Source: Botryococcus braunii
Taxonomy: Eukaryota; Chlorophyta; Trebouxiophyceae
NCBI GenBank assembly: GCA_002005505.1
Contig: KV908507.1
Location: 60,001 to 75,000 of the forward strand
Direction of reading: 5' to 3'
DNA: 15,000 nt
The notes below the pieces were generated by a model that worked only from the letters and a program-made list of their open reading frames with translations, ran no database searches and was not told the DNA's origin. Shown here piece by piece: positions 1-14,990 of this stretch (its first letter is position 1; each line of letters opens with the position of its first letter). The translations under genes were made by a program, and so were the position numbers.

Positions 1-28
1 TCAACACATGCACAGGACAAGCTGATCA

Positions 29-292
29 CTAAAGAGCATGTGTGGCACCCGAGACCTCCTCATTGGACAGCTCTCGCTCCCCAAAAGAAGCGCCGAGGAT
101 GGTGTCCGCTATTTTCAAGGTCAAGTCGTTGAGCTCGGCCTTTTGCAGCTCTGACCGGTCCAAAAAGTCCCTCTCAAGCCACGTCCGAAAGATGATGCCG
201 TCCGCCGCATCATCCACTTGCCGCAGAAGCTTGAACAGGACCAGCGAGTTGGGCGACATCGAGTTTGCCATCCGGACTAATCCTCCAAGCAC
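29..292 (-). CDS. Last exon of an unrecognised protein (left gene)
   Basis: Acceptor catcgcag|GTG, 87 codons and a TAG stop. The protein begins VLGGLVRMANSMSPNS and continues through a charged, helix-like stretch (LLRQVDDAADG, then RTWLERDFLDRSEL) to SGATHAL. Joined to the exon at 1292-993 it gives 187 C-terminal residues, possibly an all-helical domain; no family is recognised. The intron upstream (293-992) contains further copies of this exon's start and acceptor, and the frame remains open through them up to 595, so the true exon start may be one of the upstream copies. Confidence 0.5.
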   Translation of the reverse strand: MLGGLVRMANSMSPNSLVLFKLLRQVDDAADGIIFRTWLERDFLDRSELQKAELNDLTLKIADTILGASFGERELSNEEVSGATHAL

Positions 293-545
293 CTGCGATG
301 CAGGTTGGGGGAGAGTGAGTTCATCACCCTTTGCCAATCCGCCAAGCACCTGCGGTACAGGTTTGGGGGCCATTGAGTTCATCACCCTTGCTTCTCCTCC
401 AAGCACCTGCGGTACTGGTTGGGGGATGGCGTTGAGTTGTGGTAAGTTCCTCGCCCTTTGGTAATCCGCCAAGCACCAGAAGTATTGATTCGTGCACATT
501 GAGTACATCACTCTCGCTAATCCTCTAAGCACCTGCTGGGCCCCA
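285..545 (-). repeat. 57-bp minisatellite containing copies of a splice acceptor
   Basis: Five diverged units start at 285, 342, 399, 469 and 525 (steps 57, 57, 70, 56). On the minus strand a typical unit contains cgcag|GTGCTTGG, the same junction as the start of the last exon of the left gene. Three units keep the exact CAG|GTGCTTGG junction. Confidence 0.85.
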
Positions 546-841
546 TCATGTTCCCCACTGGCACTGCAGAATGTTATGGAACGGAATATTTGCAAATCTC
601 ATAATCCTTGAAGCACCTATACTGCCAGTGGACCACATGAACAAGCCCATGAATGTTGTATGTCTGTACTGCATTGCCCCTGTCAGCTGCCGATGAGGCA
701 GGGAGGAGGTCGGTCCAGGTCATAAAGTGTACGAAATTGTATGTACTCAGCAGGGCGCAAGTGGATGTTAAATTAACTGACAAAAGCAGGGAAAGGGTGA
801 ATTAAAAATTGGCAAGGGTGCCTTAAGGAGGCAATGTTACA

Positions 842-887
842 GAGATATTAGGACACGGGTTACGGAGATATTAGGACATGGGTTACA

Positions 888-927
<40 letters not shown>

Positions 928-977
928 CATCTGTTTACACAGATATTAGGACACGGGTTCCACCAAAAAACATCTGT
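842..977. repeat. Tandem repeat with an internal poly(A) expansion
   Basis: Three copies of gatattaggacacgggtt start at 844, 867 and 942. The last two are followed by an A tract and then catctgt. The A tract is 38 long (889-926) after the second copy but only six long (965-970) after the third. The block lies in the last intron of the left gene. Confidence 0.85.
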
Positions 978-992
978 CTCCAAGCCGCTCAC

Positions 993-1292
993 CGTTAGCA
1001 GCCTGTCCGTCTCTTTGGAGTTGAGGTCTTCAATAACTGCTGCCTCCACTTCGTCTTGTGCAGGTGGGGACCTCCATAAGGTACCCCACTTGCGTATATA
1101 GTAATGTGAGGTTACTGATGAATTGACCTGATGCTCTAGCACAAACTCATCGATGAGGGATCTCCCGCTTCTATAGGAATATGCTGTGGTCCCCAAGCTC
1201 GCATGTGTGCTAATCGACAGACGGTGCTTCGCGATCCGAAGGGATGCAGCGGTCCCCCATTGCCTTGGGCTCGTTCGCTGCGCTTGTGCGAC
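993..1292 (-). CDS. Internal exon of an unrecognised protein (left gene)
   Basis: A 100-codon exon, phase 0 at both ends. The acceptor lies after a strong pyrimidine tract (ctctctcccctctcag|GTC) and the donor is ACG|gtgagc. The protein starts VAQAQRTSPRQWG and ends EDLNSKETDRLLT; its second half is acidic and helical. No family is recognised. The frame joins in phase to the exon at 292-29. A further upstream exon probably lies near 1500-1610 but its borders are unclear. A second open frame overlaps the first part of the exon, so the frame choice rests mainly on the donor and the phase match. Confidence 0.5.
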
Positions 1293-1479
1293 CTGAGAGG
1301 GGAGAGAGATAGGTAATATTGATGCCCTGGTCATACAGGCTAGCTTGTCAAGGAAAGGAGAAGGTAATCTAATGCCCCTATGACTGCAGTCGTTGCACGG
1401 CGTATGAACGGGGACATCGTCTGCAGCGAATTGTTGCCTGCGGCATTGAACTTTCTGAAATTGCAGGTCTCCACATTCC

Positions 1480-1610
1480 GAAGCGTATCTCCACAAAACC
1501 TTCGAAAAAGGCGTGCTGCCAGCGTCTTTGTTGTGTGCAGATCAACAGGTCGAATCCGGGAGAACATGAAAGGTACCCAGGGAACCAGGTCCAGCTGCAG
1601 GGTACCTGAT
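1480..1610 (-). other. Possible additional exon of the left gene, borders unresolved
   Basis: A minus-strand open frame after a possible acceptor (accctgcag|CTG near 1595) reads LDLVPWVPFMFSRIRPVDL and continues TKTLAARLFRR, with a possible donor at CGAAG|gttttg. Its composition is protein-like, but that donor gives phase 2 and does not match the phase-0 acceptor at 1292. A plus-strand frame overlaps the same bases, so this is a candidate only. Confidence 0.25.
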
Positions 1611-1639
1611 TCCCCATGTGCCCTTGCCAACTGTCAAAA

Positions 1640-2470
1640 CACGGTCAGACACACATGCTACGTCAAGGAAGCACAGAACTCACTGAGAAATGAGGCGGAG
1701 GTATCACACGTTCGTGCTTACATTTGAGGTTGTGATTCATGTACTATCCCAACAGAATCAAGCGCCTAGGGTCTCCCACCACTTCCCAATTGGTCCTTGC
1801 AAGGAGTTATGTTACTCTATACTCGGCAGCCGACTTAATAGAGGTACCTTACGATGAGAAGGCATCGTAGAAGAAGGTGTTGCCCTGCACTGCTTGCTTC
1901 ATGGGAGGTCCCCCACAATCCAATTCCGGCCAAGTACAGACCAAAAGTACTATGGAAAGACCCATGAGGCCCCCCAAAACAACAGGGCCCCCATTCAACT
2001 CCCACAACAGTCTCCCAAATTGGTCCCAGCTTCGTCCCAGACATTTCCCAATCACGAAGCTTCTCCTTGCAGGGTTGGGAGGGGATTGGGCCCAATCCCC
2101 TCCCAGAATTGGGAAACGTTTACTTGGGACGCCCTTGGATGTCCCATTCGTCTACCATATTGATCTTCTTTGGGAGGGAGTTGAAAGCCCTCAAAAATAG
2201 TGTTTTTGGCCTCAGACCTGGGAACCCCATATGGGAGTAACCATTGAGTTTTAACACTATCGAAATCCATATTCGTGGTCTCTCCCAATATCCTCCACTA
2301 TCGAACGAACGGCACCGAAAACAAATTTTAAGTACGAAACATATTTCTTTTGCACATGTCGGAGCCTCAAGTCTAAAACAATTAGTCCCACAAAGAAATT
2401 CCTCCGTCAAAGGGAAAAAAAGGAGATGCCTTTTCTGTCGTACAGAAAGGGTTCAAATGCACTCTGTTCG
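1640..2470. other. Intergenic stretch with no supported gene, rich in CCCAAT/ATTGGG motifs
   Basis: Short open frames occur on both strands but none has a convincing domain or splice context. From about 1780 to 2130 the sequence repeatedly shows cccaat and attggg, culminating in a perfect palindrome. This may be a decayed non-coding repeat, but I saw no terminal inverted repeats or target-site duplication. Confidence 0.4.
2076..2105. repeat. 30-bp perfect palindrome
   Basis: The two 15-base arms, the left reading tgggaggggattggg, are exact reverse complements with no spacer. In single-stranded form this would make a GC-rich hairpin. Confidence 0.95.
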
Positions 2471-2472
2471 GT

Positions 2473-2509
2473 CTGTTTGAAACGATATGAGCTGTTTGAA
2501 ACGAAATGA
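2473..2509. repeat. 19-bp tandem duplication
   Basis: The motif ctgtttgaaacgawatga occurs at 2473 and again at 2492 with one mismatch. Confidence 0.85.
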
Positions 2510-2535
2510 TCATTTACCACCCTTGCATAGTAACT

Positions 2536-2551
2536 ACGTGATCACGTGATC
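2536..2551. promoter_or_regulatory. Overlapping palindromes with a CACGTG core
   Basis: The stretch acgtgatcacgtgatc contains two overlapping 12-base perfect palindromes (2536-2547 and 2540-2551), and the second centres on CACGTG, the G-box/E-box core bound by bHLH and bZIP factors. No nearby gene is supported, so a regulatory role is only a possibility. Confidence 0.3.
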
Positions 2552-2702
2552 TCATGAGCTGCGCAAGGCGCTTGCTTGTTAATCATTGCCTGTCTGGTTA
2601 CAGCAATCCTAGGAATCTAGGCTCGCATGCTAGGAAAAGAAGCTAACCACATCTCGAAGGTCAGGTGAGAAAAACAGAATGGCTCATTAACGTGCCAAGT
2701 GG

Positions 2703-2750
2703 TCTATAAAACAAACAGCAGTGGATGTCACCTGATTCACCGGGTGACAT
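2703..2750. promoter_or_regulatory. TATA-like sequence and stem-loop in intergenic DNA
   Basis: A plus-strand tctataaaac (2703-2712) is followed by an inverted repeat with 8-base arms, atgtcacc (2725-2732) and ggtgacat (2743-2750), around a 10-base loop. No convincing gene follows on the plus strand. Confidence 0.2.
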
Positions 2751-3183
2751 ATCGAAGAGATCAAGATTCCGCATCTCCTTTAAACAAAACATTAATGTTA
2801 ATGACTGTTCTGTCCGGATAGTGGATCCAAAATAGCTAAATAGCCACTTGCGTTGTGATTACAAGGTAGCAGTCGCGTTTTGGTACACAGTCTCGCCTCC
2901 AGTTTCATCCCCATATCGAATTGAATTGGATATCACAAGTTTGTCAGTGTTCAATGCGTCATACTGCATGCCAAATCCCGTGCTTTACATTCGGATTCGT
3001 TGCTGGATATCTGTTTTTTCGACAAGACCACATACCCGTGAAATATACGTATGCTACTACCCGAGCTGGCTACTGTCCTCTACATACGTGTGTCCTCATG
3101 CATGAGATTACACAAAAACGGTTTCCTGTGTCTGCAGAATGTTCAGCCTCAGATGAAAGACTGAAAATGAGTTCGTTTCCTTT

Positions 3184-3215
3184 ATGGGGATAGTCACCGA
3201 TGGGGATAGTCACCG
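3184..3215. repeat. 16-bp tandem duplication
   Basis: The unit atggggatagtcaccg is present twice in a row. Just downstream, ctgtacag also occurs twice around a gtcaca spacer (about 3235-3256). Confidence 0.85.
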
Positions 3216-3335
3216 TATGCAGCTTGTCTTTCAACTGTACAGTCACAGCTGTACAGGATGTCACCGTCTAGAGCTTCCTGACACTTACAGGTGTTGACTC
3301 TACGTTTCACAGCCTAATTTAAGCGTTTGATGTGT

Positions 3336-3338
<3 letters not shown>

Positions 3339-3405
<67 letters not shown>

Positions 3406-3448
3406 GCAGGCACGCAGGCACGCACGCACGCACGCACGCGCACACACG

Positions 3449-3501
<53 letters not shown>

Positions 3502-3631
3502 TCGCACACTCGCTCACTCGCACACTCGCACACGCACACGCACACGCACACGCACACGCACACGCACACGCACACGCACACGCACACGCACACGCACACG
3601 CACACGCACACGCACGCGCACGCACACGCAC

Positions 3632-3663
<32 letters not shown>

Positions 3664-3695
3664 GCACACGCACACGCACACGCACACGCACACGC

Positions 3696-3737
<42 letters not shown>

Positions 3738-3787
3738 ACGCACACGCACACGCACACACACACACACACACACACTCAGACACACAC
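3339..3787. repeat. Compound (CA)n / (CACACG)n microsatellite block
   Basis: About 450 bases of nearly uninterrupted pyrimidine-purine alternation. (CA)n runs flank a central stretch with six-base period CACACG, plus small variants (cgcacgcagg and ctcactcgca). The long open frames across it (His-Thr or Cys-Val repeats) are artefacts of the repeat. Confidence 0.97.
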
Positions 3788-3848
3788 CCGCCCAAAGACA
3801 CTAAGTGTCTCCCTCTTCCTCCATTTGTCTATCTGTTTACTTCGTCAA

Positions 3849-3865
3849 GCGCGCGCGCGCGCAAA

Positions 3866-3940
<75 letters not shown>

Positions 3941-3943
3941 ACA
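3849..3943. repeat. (GC)7 tract followed by a (CA)n microsatellite
   Basis: Seven GC dinucleotides (3849-3862) lead through gcaaacaaac into about 66 bases of pure (CA)n and a short imperfect end. It is separated from the larger CA block by about 60 bases of ordinary sequence. Confidence 0.95.
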
Positions 3944-4980
3944 TCCACGGCATGTCTGTACAGACTCCCATGCACGCACGCAAATAGCACAGAGACACAC
4001 AAATAATTTGATAAAGAGTTTAGACATAATTATACGCTTCTCACAGCGCCACAGCTGCAGTTGTATCTCTCGCTTTTCTTCCTTTCACAGATACAACCCG
4101 ACTGAGTTACGCTAACTGCTGCTCTAAGGGACGTCCAAACCCGAACTGGTCCGGCTAAAGAAATCTGTTGGGAATCCAAGATTCCTTCCTGTTTATAAGC
4201 GTTCCGAATTTACTTTAATTCCCTTCAAGGTTTCATAACGAGGGTTTCAGTTCCCGCTCTTCTGCACCTGCTGTTCAGCACAAGTGCTAGTACCTCCAAA
4301 GGAGGACGTAAGAATATCCCAAGCCTTCATGAAGCCATTCAGTTATCAGCATTTACTTCTAGTTATTACTTCTTAAATGCGGCATTGTTACCCCAAACGC
4401 ACAGGCTCCGTGCCAATCTCAAGAGATTGGGAATCCACAGACAAGCAGGTGCTACAGAAGGGAGCCATCTGCACACGTGGGATCTAGTTCCTTTGTCACG
4501 TGCATCACCTGACGACTCAGGTTTGGCACCAGCTACTTTGGTGGTGGACTCAAGGAGTACATGTGTGAACTGGGTGGGAATACACGTGCATCACGTCCAG
4601 ACCTGTGCCTGCACTCCAACGGGGGTTGATCATTACCACTGACGCTGCTCCACCCCGTGTTTTCGTCTCTCTTACCTACAGGAGAACTTTCCACACTTAT
4701 CACAATTATGCAGTGGCATGCATGCCACTGACATGTAACATATGTAGGTTGCCCTCATTTTCTACATTGAGACCACCTCTACACATACCTGAGATAGGTC
4801 CTGGCTGTCGACCAAGGCATGATGTAAATTCAATTGTGGGAGTTAACTACACGAGAGGTTACTATGTGCCATCCAGGGCACGGGGGGTGGGGGTTTATAA
4901 CCACAGAAAGGACTTCATAACGAACGCATCAGTTCCTTTGCTCACAGTGCATCGTTTTGCACATCAATGAATAACACGTT
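3944..4980. other. Intergenic stretch with no supported gene
   Basis: Short plus-strand frames at 4385-4642 and 4605-4970 have no recognisable domain, no clean splice borders and overlap each other. The only notable structure is the palindrome at 4711-4730. Confidence 0.5.
4711..4730. repeat. 20-bp perfect palindrome
   Basis: The sequence cagtggcatgcatgccactg equals its own reverse complement, with no spacer. Palindromic hexamers acatgt and catatg follow within 15 bases. Confidence 0.95.
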
Positions 4981-5138
4981 GGGGGGTTGGCCGGTACGAG
5001 GGGCCATCTCCCGGGGGGGGGGGGGGGGGGGGGAGGGGGTGGGCAGGATGAGGGCCCAATCTCCCTGAGGGGCGGATGAGGGGCCAGCCTCCATCAGTTT
5101 TGAGTGTCTAGAGAATCATGCGCATTGGGGGGGGGGGG
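4981..5138. repeat. G-tracts and degenerate G-rich repeat
   Basis: Uninterrupted G runs of 21 (5013-5033) and 12 (5127-5138) bracket roughly three degenerate copies of ggatgaggggccawctcc. The G-rich strand is the plus strand, which could form G-quadruplexes. Assembly errors in run length are likely here. Confidence 0.85.
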
Positions 5139-5139
5139 T

Positions 5140-5925
5140 AAGGAAGGGTGGCGTCCACGTTGATACACCCCTATACCTCTGTAATTTGCACGCACTCAGG
5201 TCTTCTTAAATTCCTCTGAAAGCCAAATTGGGGGGCAAAAAGAAAGAAAGAAATTAACAATCAGGATCCCGGCCTCACACCGTAGAGTATTGATTGCATC
5301 CTGGCGCAGGTAGTTCCACACCAAATCAATTGTCCAAACCTGTTTGTGGAGCTGAGCCAACTTGTGTGTGCTTCCACATCACCTGGTCGCATTACCCCTC
5401 CACGCTTCAAGCTTATATTAATGCCATAAACCAATTCCATGTTCACAGCACCCAAATCTCCACCACTCGCTCACACACTCGATCCCCCTTTCCTTATTTT
5501 ACCTCTTCTCGTTCTGCAGTCAGCAGATATGAGAACACTTATGGAGCCGTCTTGCGGATTCGATTGACCACTGCACAGGTTTGATGTGTACCCAAAGACC
5601 GCCAGGACTTTTCTTTTGCCCCCCTACCCCAGCAGTTTCAAGTCTCCTCCTGTTCTGGAGGGAGAGCTCGCTGCTCCTGCTCACATTACAAGGCACAGGG
5701 CACAGCGGCTCTCGCGCACATTATCAGCACCGACATCATGCTCATCTCGGATTTTTCAACATATGGGCGAAGTAAACGCTACTCGGGCACTCATAAGGTA
5801 CAGCACTTGTACTGGCGCTGCCCGTGTGCAGGTGTGCGCTCATAATTCTCAGCTCATATCCTCTCTCTTACGGTACGCAAAGTCCTCTACAAAGGTGTTA
5901 GGATAGCCTCAGCGTGCGCATCAGA
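5140..5925. other. Region beyond the hydrolase gene, likely 3' UTR and intergenic
   Basis: It follows the stop of the DUF829-like gene on the minus strand. Plus-strand frames (for example 5586-5906) are Ser- and Pro-rich without domain features. The minus-strand TGTAA at 5690-5686 is the only candidate RNA-processing signal seen. Confidence 0.35.
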
Positions 5926-12238
<6,313 letters not shown>

Positions 12239-12588
12239 CTGTGCAGCTTGCCAATCAAACCCCGCGCTCTAGTGAACCGGAGAACTTGCTTAAGGAGGGG
12301 CAATTGACAGCCCAATAGCAAGATCCATTGCAAGTAGCGATGCAGTGGCGTCGTCTTTCGCACGTTCCTTGAGCAAGGCACCCGAGAGAGAAAGAGCTAG
12401 GGGAACTATTGTTGGGGGACATAAATAGAAATTCGTTTCCGCATCAGCGGCCAGGAACCCTCCGAAGATACGAGGATGCTGCAGATATTCACCGTACTCG
12501 ATTCTCCGAGAGGCTAGCTATACTTGGAGTCTGCGCTATTGAATCTGAGGGGCAGAGATAATTCCATGTTCCTACTCCTTACAGCTTA

Positions 12589-12867
12589 TTACTCACGAGC
12601 GTCGCTATTCGTCTCTCCAAACGAGCATTGGAGGCACAAGACGACCAGCGACATGCCGTCCGACAACTTCTTTAGACTGCTTTTTACATCACAAATAACC
12701 TGTTGAATACTTGAATGTTTGACTACTTTGCAATCGCTGACAGACGTGGGGTTCGCCATAAGATCGGTCGCCCGTAGCCATCCATCAGGTAAGCCGCTTC
12801 TATATGGAACAGACAAATCCGCGGGCCACAATTTCACATAACAAATACCAAACAAGCCCATAATCAC
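12589..12867 (-). other. Minus-strand open frame between genes, possible exon or pseudo-exon
   Basis: The frame is open for about 92 codons and carries a strong donor (GCTC|gtgagtaa at 12596). A second strong donor (TGTG|gtaagtga) lies just upstream near 12881. The segment SVSDCKVVKHSSIQQVI, then SSLKKLSDGMSLVV, vaguely recalls the strand-helix-strand of pyrroline-5-carboxylate reductase, but two to three residues are missing before the lysine and no other part of that enzyme is found in order. It could be a 5' exon, a degenerate copy or chance. Confidence 0.2.
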
Positions 12868-12960
12868 TTACCACACAAGACCCGGCAGTGCGCTGCTGCG
12901 CGGACCGTAACAGTACTCAACAGCTTTATGGCGCCAATACATAACATCAACAAACCTTCA

Positions 12961-13043
12961 AGTTAGATACAACTTTCACTGATGAGACTGATAAGCAAGT
13001 GACGAAGTTAGATACAAATTCATTGATGAGACTGATAAGCAAG
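12961..13043. repeat. 45-bp tandem duplication
   Basis: The segment agttagatacaa, then tgatgagactgataagcaag, is present twice, at 12961 and 13006, with few mismatches. Confidence 0.85.
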
Positions 13044-13640
13044 AAACTCGAGGGGAGACAGCCCAAATGCCTGTCCTAGCACATCACCATTGTCCTAGTC
13101 ATCCTCCTCATATGCAGGTACTTACAAATTACGATGCTTCCAGTCAGGGCAAGTGTTGCATCAATTACATCCTTTCCAAGACAGCACCTGATGTTACTGT
13201 ACTAGCTATCAGCAATCTTCAGACTGATCCCAATTGCTTCTGCGGACTCGCTTGCATGGGCATATGGACTTGGCAAAAATGAAATAAGGATGTATAAATG
13301 AACATCCTTTGCCATCCAGCCAATGTCTACATGAATTTCTACATAAATATTAATAACAAAATCTGCCGTCTTACCCAATCAGTGAAAAGATTGTCAAAAA
13401 CCTCAGGCAACCCTGTATGGTTGTCCAGTAATAGGCCACAAGCAGTCGTTTCAGCAGCAGCAGCATTCCGTCGCAGCGGTACAGCGATGTACCGTTCAAC
13501 ACTGCTTGGGGGGCTGAGTCACAGGATAAATAGGGCTCTCTCGACCCAAATACTTGCAGTTTGGGGGAGGAGGCGGTACCAACGAAGGCTGGCATCCTTC
13601 CATAAGCACAAGAAAGATTCTTAACACTTCAAAAAGAAAC

Positions 13641-13825
13641 GAAGTTTGCAGCTCTTGACTGCCGAAGCCATGTTTTCTGTCAAACTTAAATATTTGTCTT
13701 AAAGACTTGCGCCAGAATAAAAATCTAAGCATCAATGCAACCCCAGAATTTGCAGGTTCGACTGGCAAAGCCATGTTTCTATATAACAACGTGAATTATA
13801 GAATTAAATATTTACCTGAACAGGC
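13641..13825. repeat. ~105-bp diverged tandem duplication
   Basis: The pattern gaa(g/t)ttgcag, then a ctg-rich stretch, aagccatgttt and an AT-rich end with taaatattt, starts at 13641 and again at 13746. Spacing drifts, which suggests an old duplication. Confidence 0.6.
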
Positions 13826-13839
13826 CTGATAACCTGCAA

Positions 13840-14352
13840 ATGAAGGTCTGTCCCTGTCCATGCACTCTTCGGCCAAGCTGTCCATTGGAAAAAGCCACAG
13901 GAAACTGTCCCTTCAAGAGCAATTCTGGGATGTGTTCCGACATACATAAGTCAGCGGTACACTGTGTCACTTCACCATCTGCAGATGCACTACTTCTTTC
14001 TCTAAATCCTCACCCTCCGTGCACAGCTGAACTTCGCAGATCATCTCCCCCGGGACAGCAGGTTCATTATCCGGTACAAATGCTTACAAAGTCATGGACA
14101 ATTCACAGAAAAATCATCGCGGACCTTCCGAGCTTCCCTGACAGCGTCTATGCTGAACGTCTCGCAATGCCATGGCACTCAACAGTCCAAGCAAAGACAT
14201 CCAACCTCCTACTCTCCCACTTTGCAGCCTTAGAGCTTCTGCGGAAGCTTCTCCATCATGTCCGCGTTCTGGCGCCTGACAGATGGGGCAATTTCTTTCA
14301 ATTGCAGGAGTGGCTGGGAAAAGAGCTTTTCCTGCACGAACATTTTGCATGA
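13840..14352 (+). other. Long plus-strand open frame of uncertain coding status
   Basis: A 170-codon frame with an ATG start. The first part is Cys- and Pro-rich and unlike a folded domain. The end (SHFAALELLRKLLHH, then FQLQEWLGKELF) is helix-like, but it lies opposite the proposed minus-strand last exon, so it may be a shadow. An open frame of this length is not surprising by chance in 15 kb. Confidence 0.15.
14230..14331 (-). CDS. Last exon of an unrecognised protein (right gene)
   Basis: Acceptor gttcgtgcag|GAA, phase 0, 33 codons then TAA. It encodes EKLFSQPLLQLKEIAPSVRR and ends MEKLPQKL, a likely amphipathic helix. Joined to 14892-14830 it gives a 54-residue C-terminus. A plus-strand open frame (13840-14352) overlaps the same bases, so strand assignment is tentative; the matching phase and the common direction with the neighbouring genes favour minus. 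Confidence 0.4.
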   Translation of the reverse strand, partial: EKLFSQPLLQLKEIAPSVRRQNADMMEKLPQKL

Positions 14353-14829
14353 AGGGTTGGGAGAAAAGAGGGTCCAACCCCGTCTGGAGGAAAAAGCCAG
14401 CCCTTGAGCCCCAGCAGTCGGGCACAAGCTGCATCTTAACCACTCCACTGCGTAAATATACTGTACTGCAAAACAACAGGGTTGTTCATATCCCGGCACA
14501 CCGCGAACGAAGAACGCACACCCAGAACAAACTCAAAACCTGCTGAGCAAACTGAGATACCCAAGCTGATGGGATGCAGGGTACACCTCAGCCTTCAGGC
14601 GGGCTATGACGAGGTGACCACGCACCTCCCATCATTCTTGATACCTTCATTTCTGGAAAAAAAAGGGTGTTTAAACAGCAGCTTTAACGGAATGCGTAGA
14701 ACATCAAGCAGCATCACAGGGGCTGGGGGCCTGGTCCCGAGACATCCTCCTTGGTGGGACGTGTCCATTGGAGAGCGGGTCGGCCGGTTCTGAACCATGC
14801 GGCATGATGGAATCCCGCCTCCTTAGCAC

Positions 14830-14892
14830 CTCCTCCAATGGTGGGGGTCGTGATGCGTACACCGCCGTCAGCAGCTTCTCGTTGTACTCGAA
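14830..14892 (-). CDS. Exon of an unrecognised protein (right gene)
   Basis: Acceptor aaactgcag|TTC and donor GAG|gtgcta, 21 codons, phase 0 at both ends. It encodes FEYNEKLLTAVYASRPPPL followed by two Glu. An alternative acceptor exactly 63 bases upstream (tttgcag|TAC, exon start 14955) would add 21 residues in frame. The frame also stays open past the chosen donor to about 14704. The family is unknown. Confidence 0.4.
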
Positions 14893-14990
14893 CTGCAGTT
14901 TCCCACACCACCACTCATCACCCCCACCATTAAGCAGCGTGTCATCGTAGCTGTACTGCAAATTCCCCACACCATCACTCAACACCACCA
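14893..14990 (-). repeat. 63-bp tandem duplication containing a splice acceptor
   Basis: On the minus strand, ggtgtgggaaactgcag|TTCGAGTAC and ggtgtggggaatttgcag|TACAGCTAC lie exactly 63 bases apart. Both include an acceptor and the start of the exon, and the unit encodes 21 residues in the same frame. The array may continue past the window edge. Confidence 0.75.

Noticed and set aside
889..926. Poly(A) tail of a retroposed gene or SINE
   Set aside because: The tract sits inside a tandem repeat that has a short A6 in the equivalent place, and no element body or target-site duplication is visible.
1380..1727. Plus-strand 115-codon frame
   Set aside because: It has no recognisable domain or clean splice borders; the minus-strand exons next to it are better supported.
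1640..2480. A DNA transposon or MITE
   Set aside because: Despite many short inverted motifs there are no paired terminal repeats with flanking duplications and no transposase.
3327..4115. Long open frames of His-Thr, Arg-Thr or Cys-Val repeats
   Set aside because: They are direct translations of the CA/CACACG microsatellite, open in several frames on both strands, with no non-repeat domain.
12961..13043. Tandem hammerhead ribozymes, because each copy has TGATGAG
   Set aside because: The catalytic core is incomplete: the first copy lacks GAAA, the second has TTGATGAG instead of CTGATGAG, and no matching stem III with a cleavage triplet is seen.
13110..13190. A minus-strand VIDATLALTGS segment resembling pyrroline-5-carboxylate reductase
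   Set aside because: It lies upstream of the other reductase-like segment (12589-12867), opposite to the order in the enzyme, and is followed by unrelated residues; probably chance.
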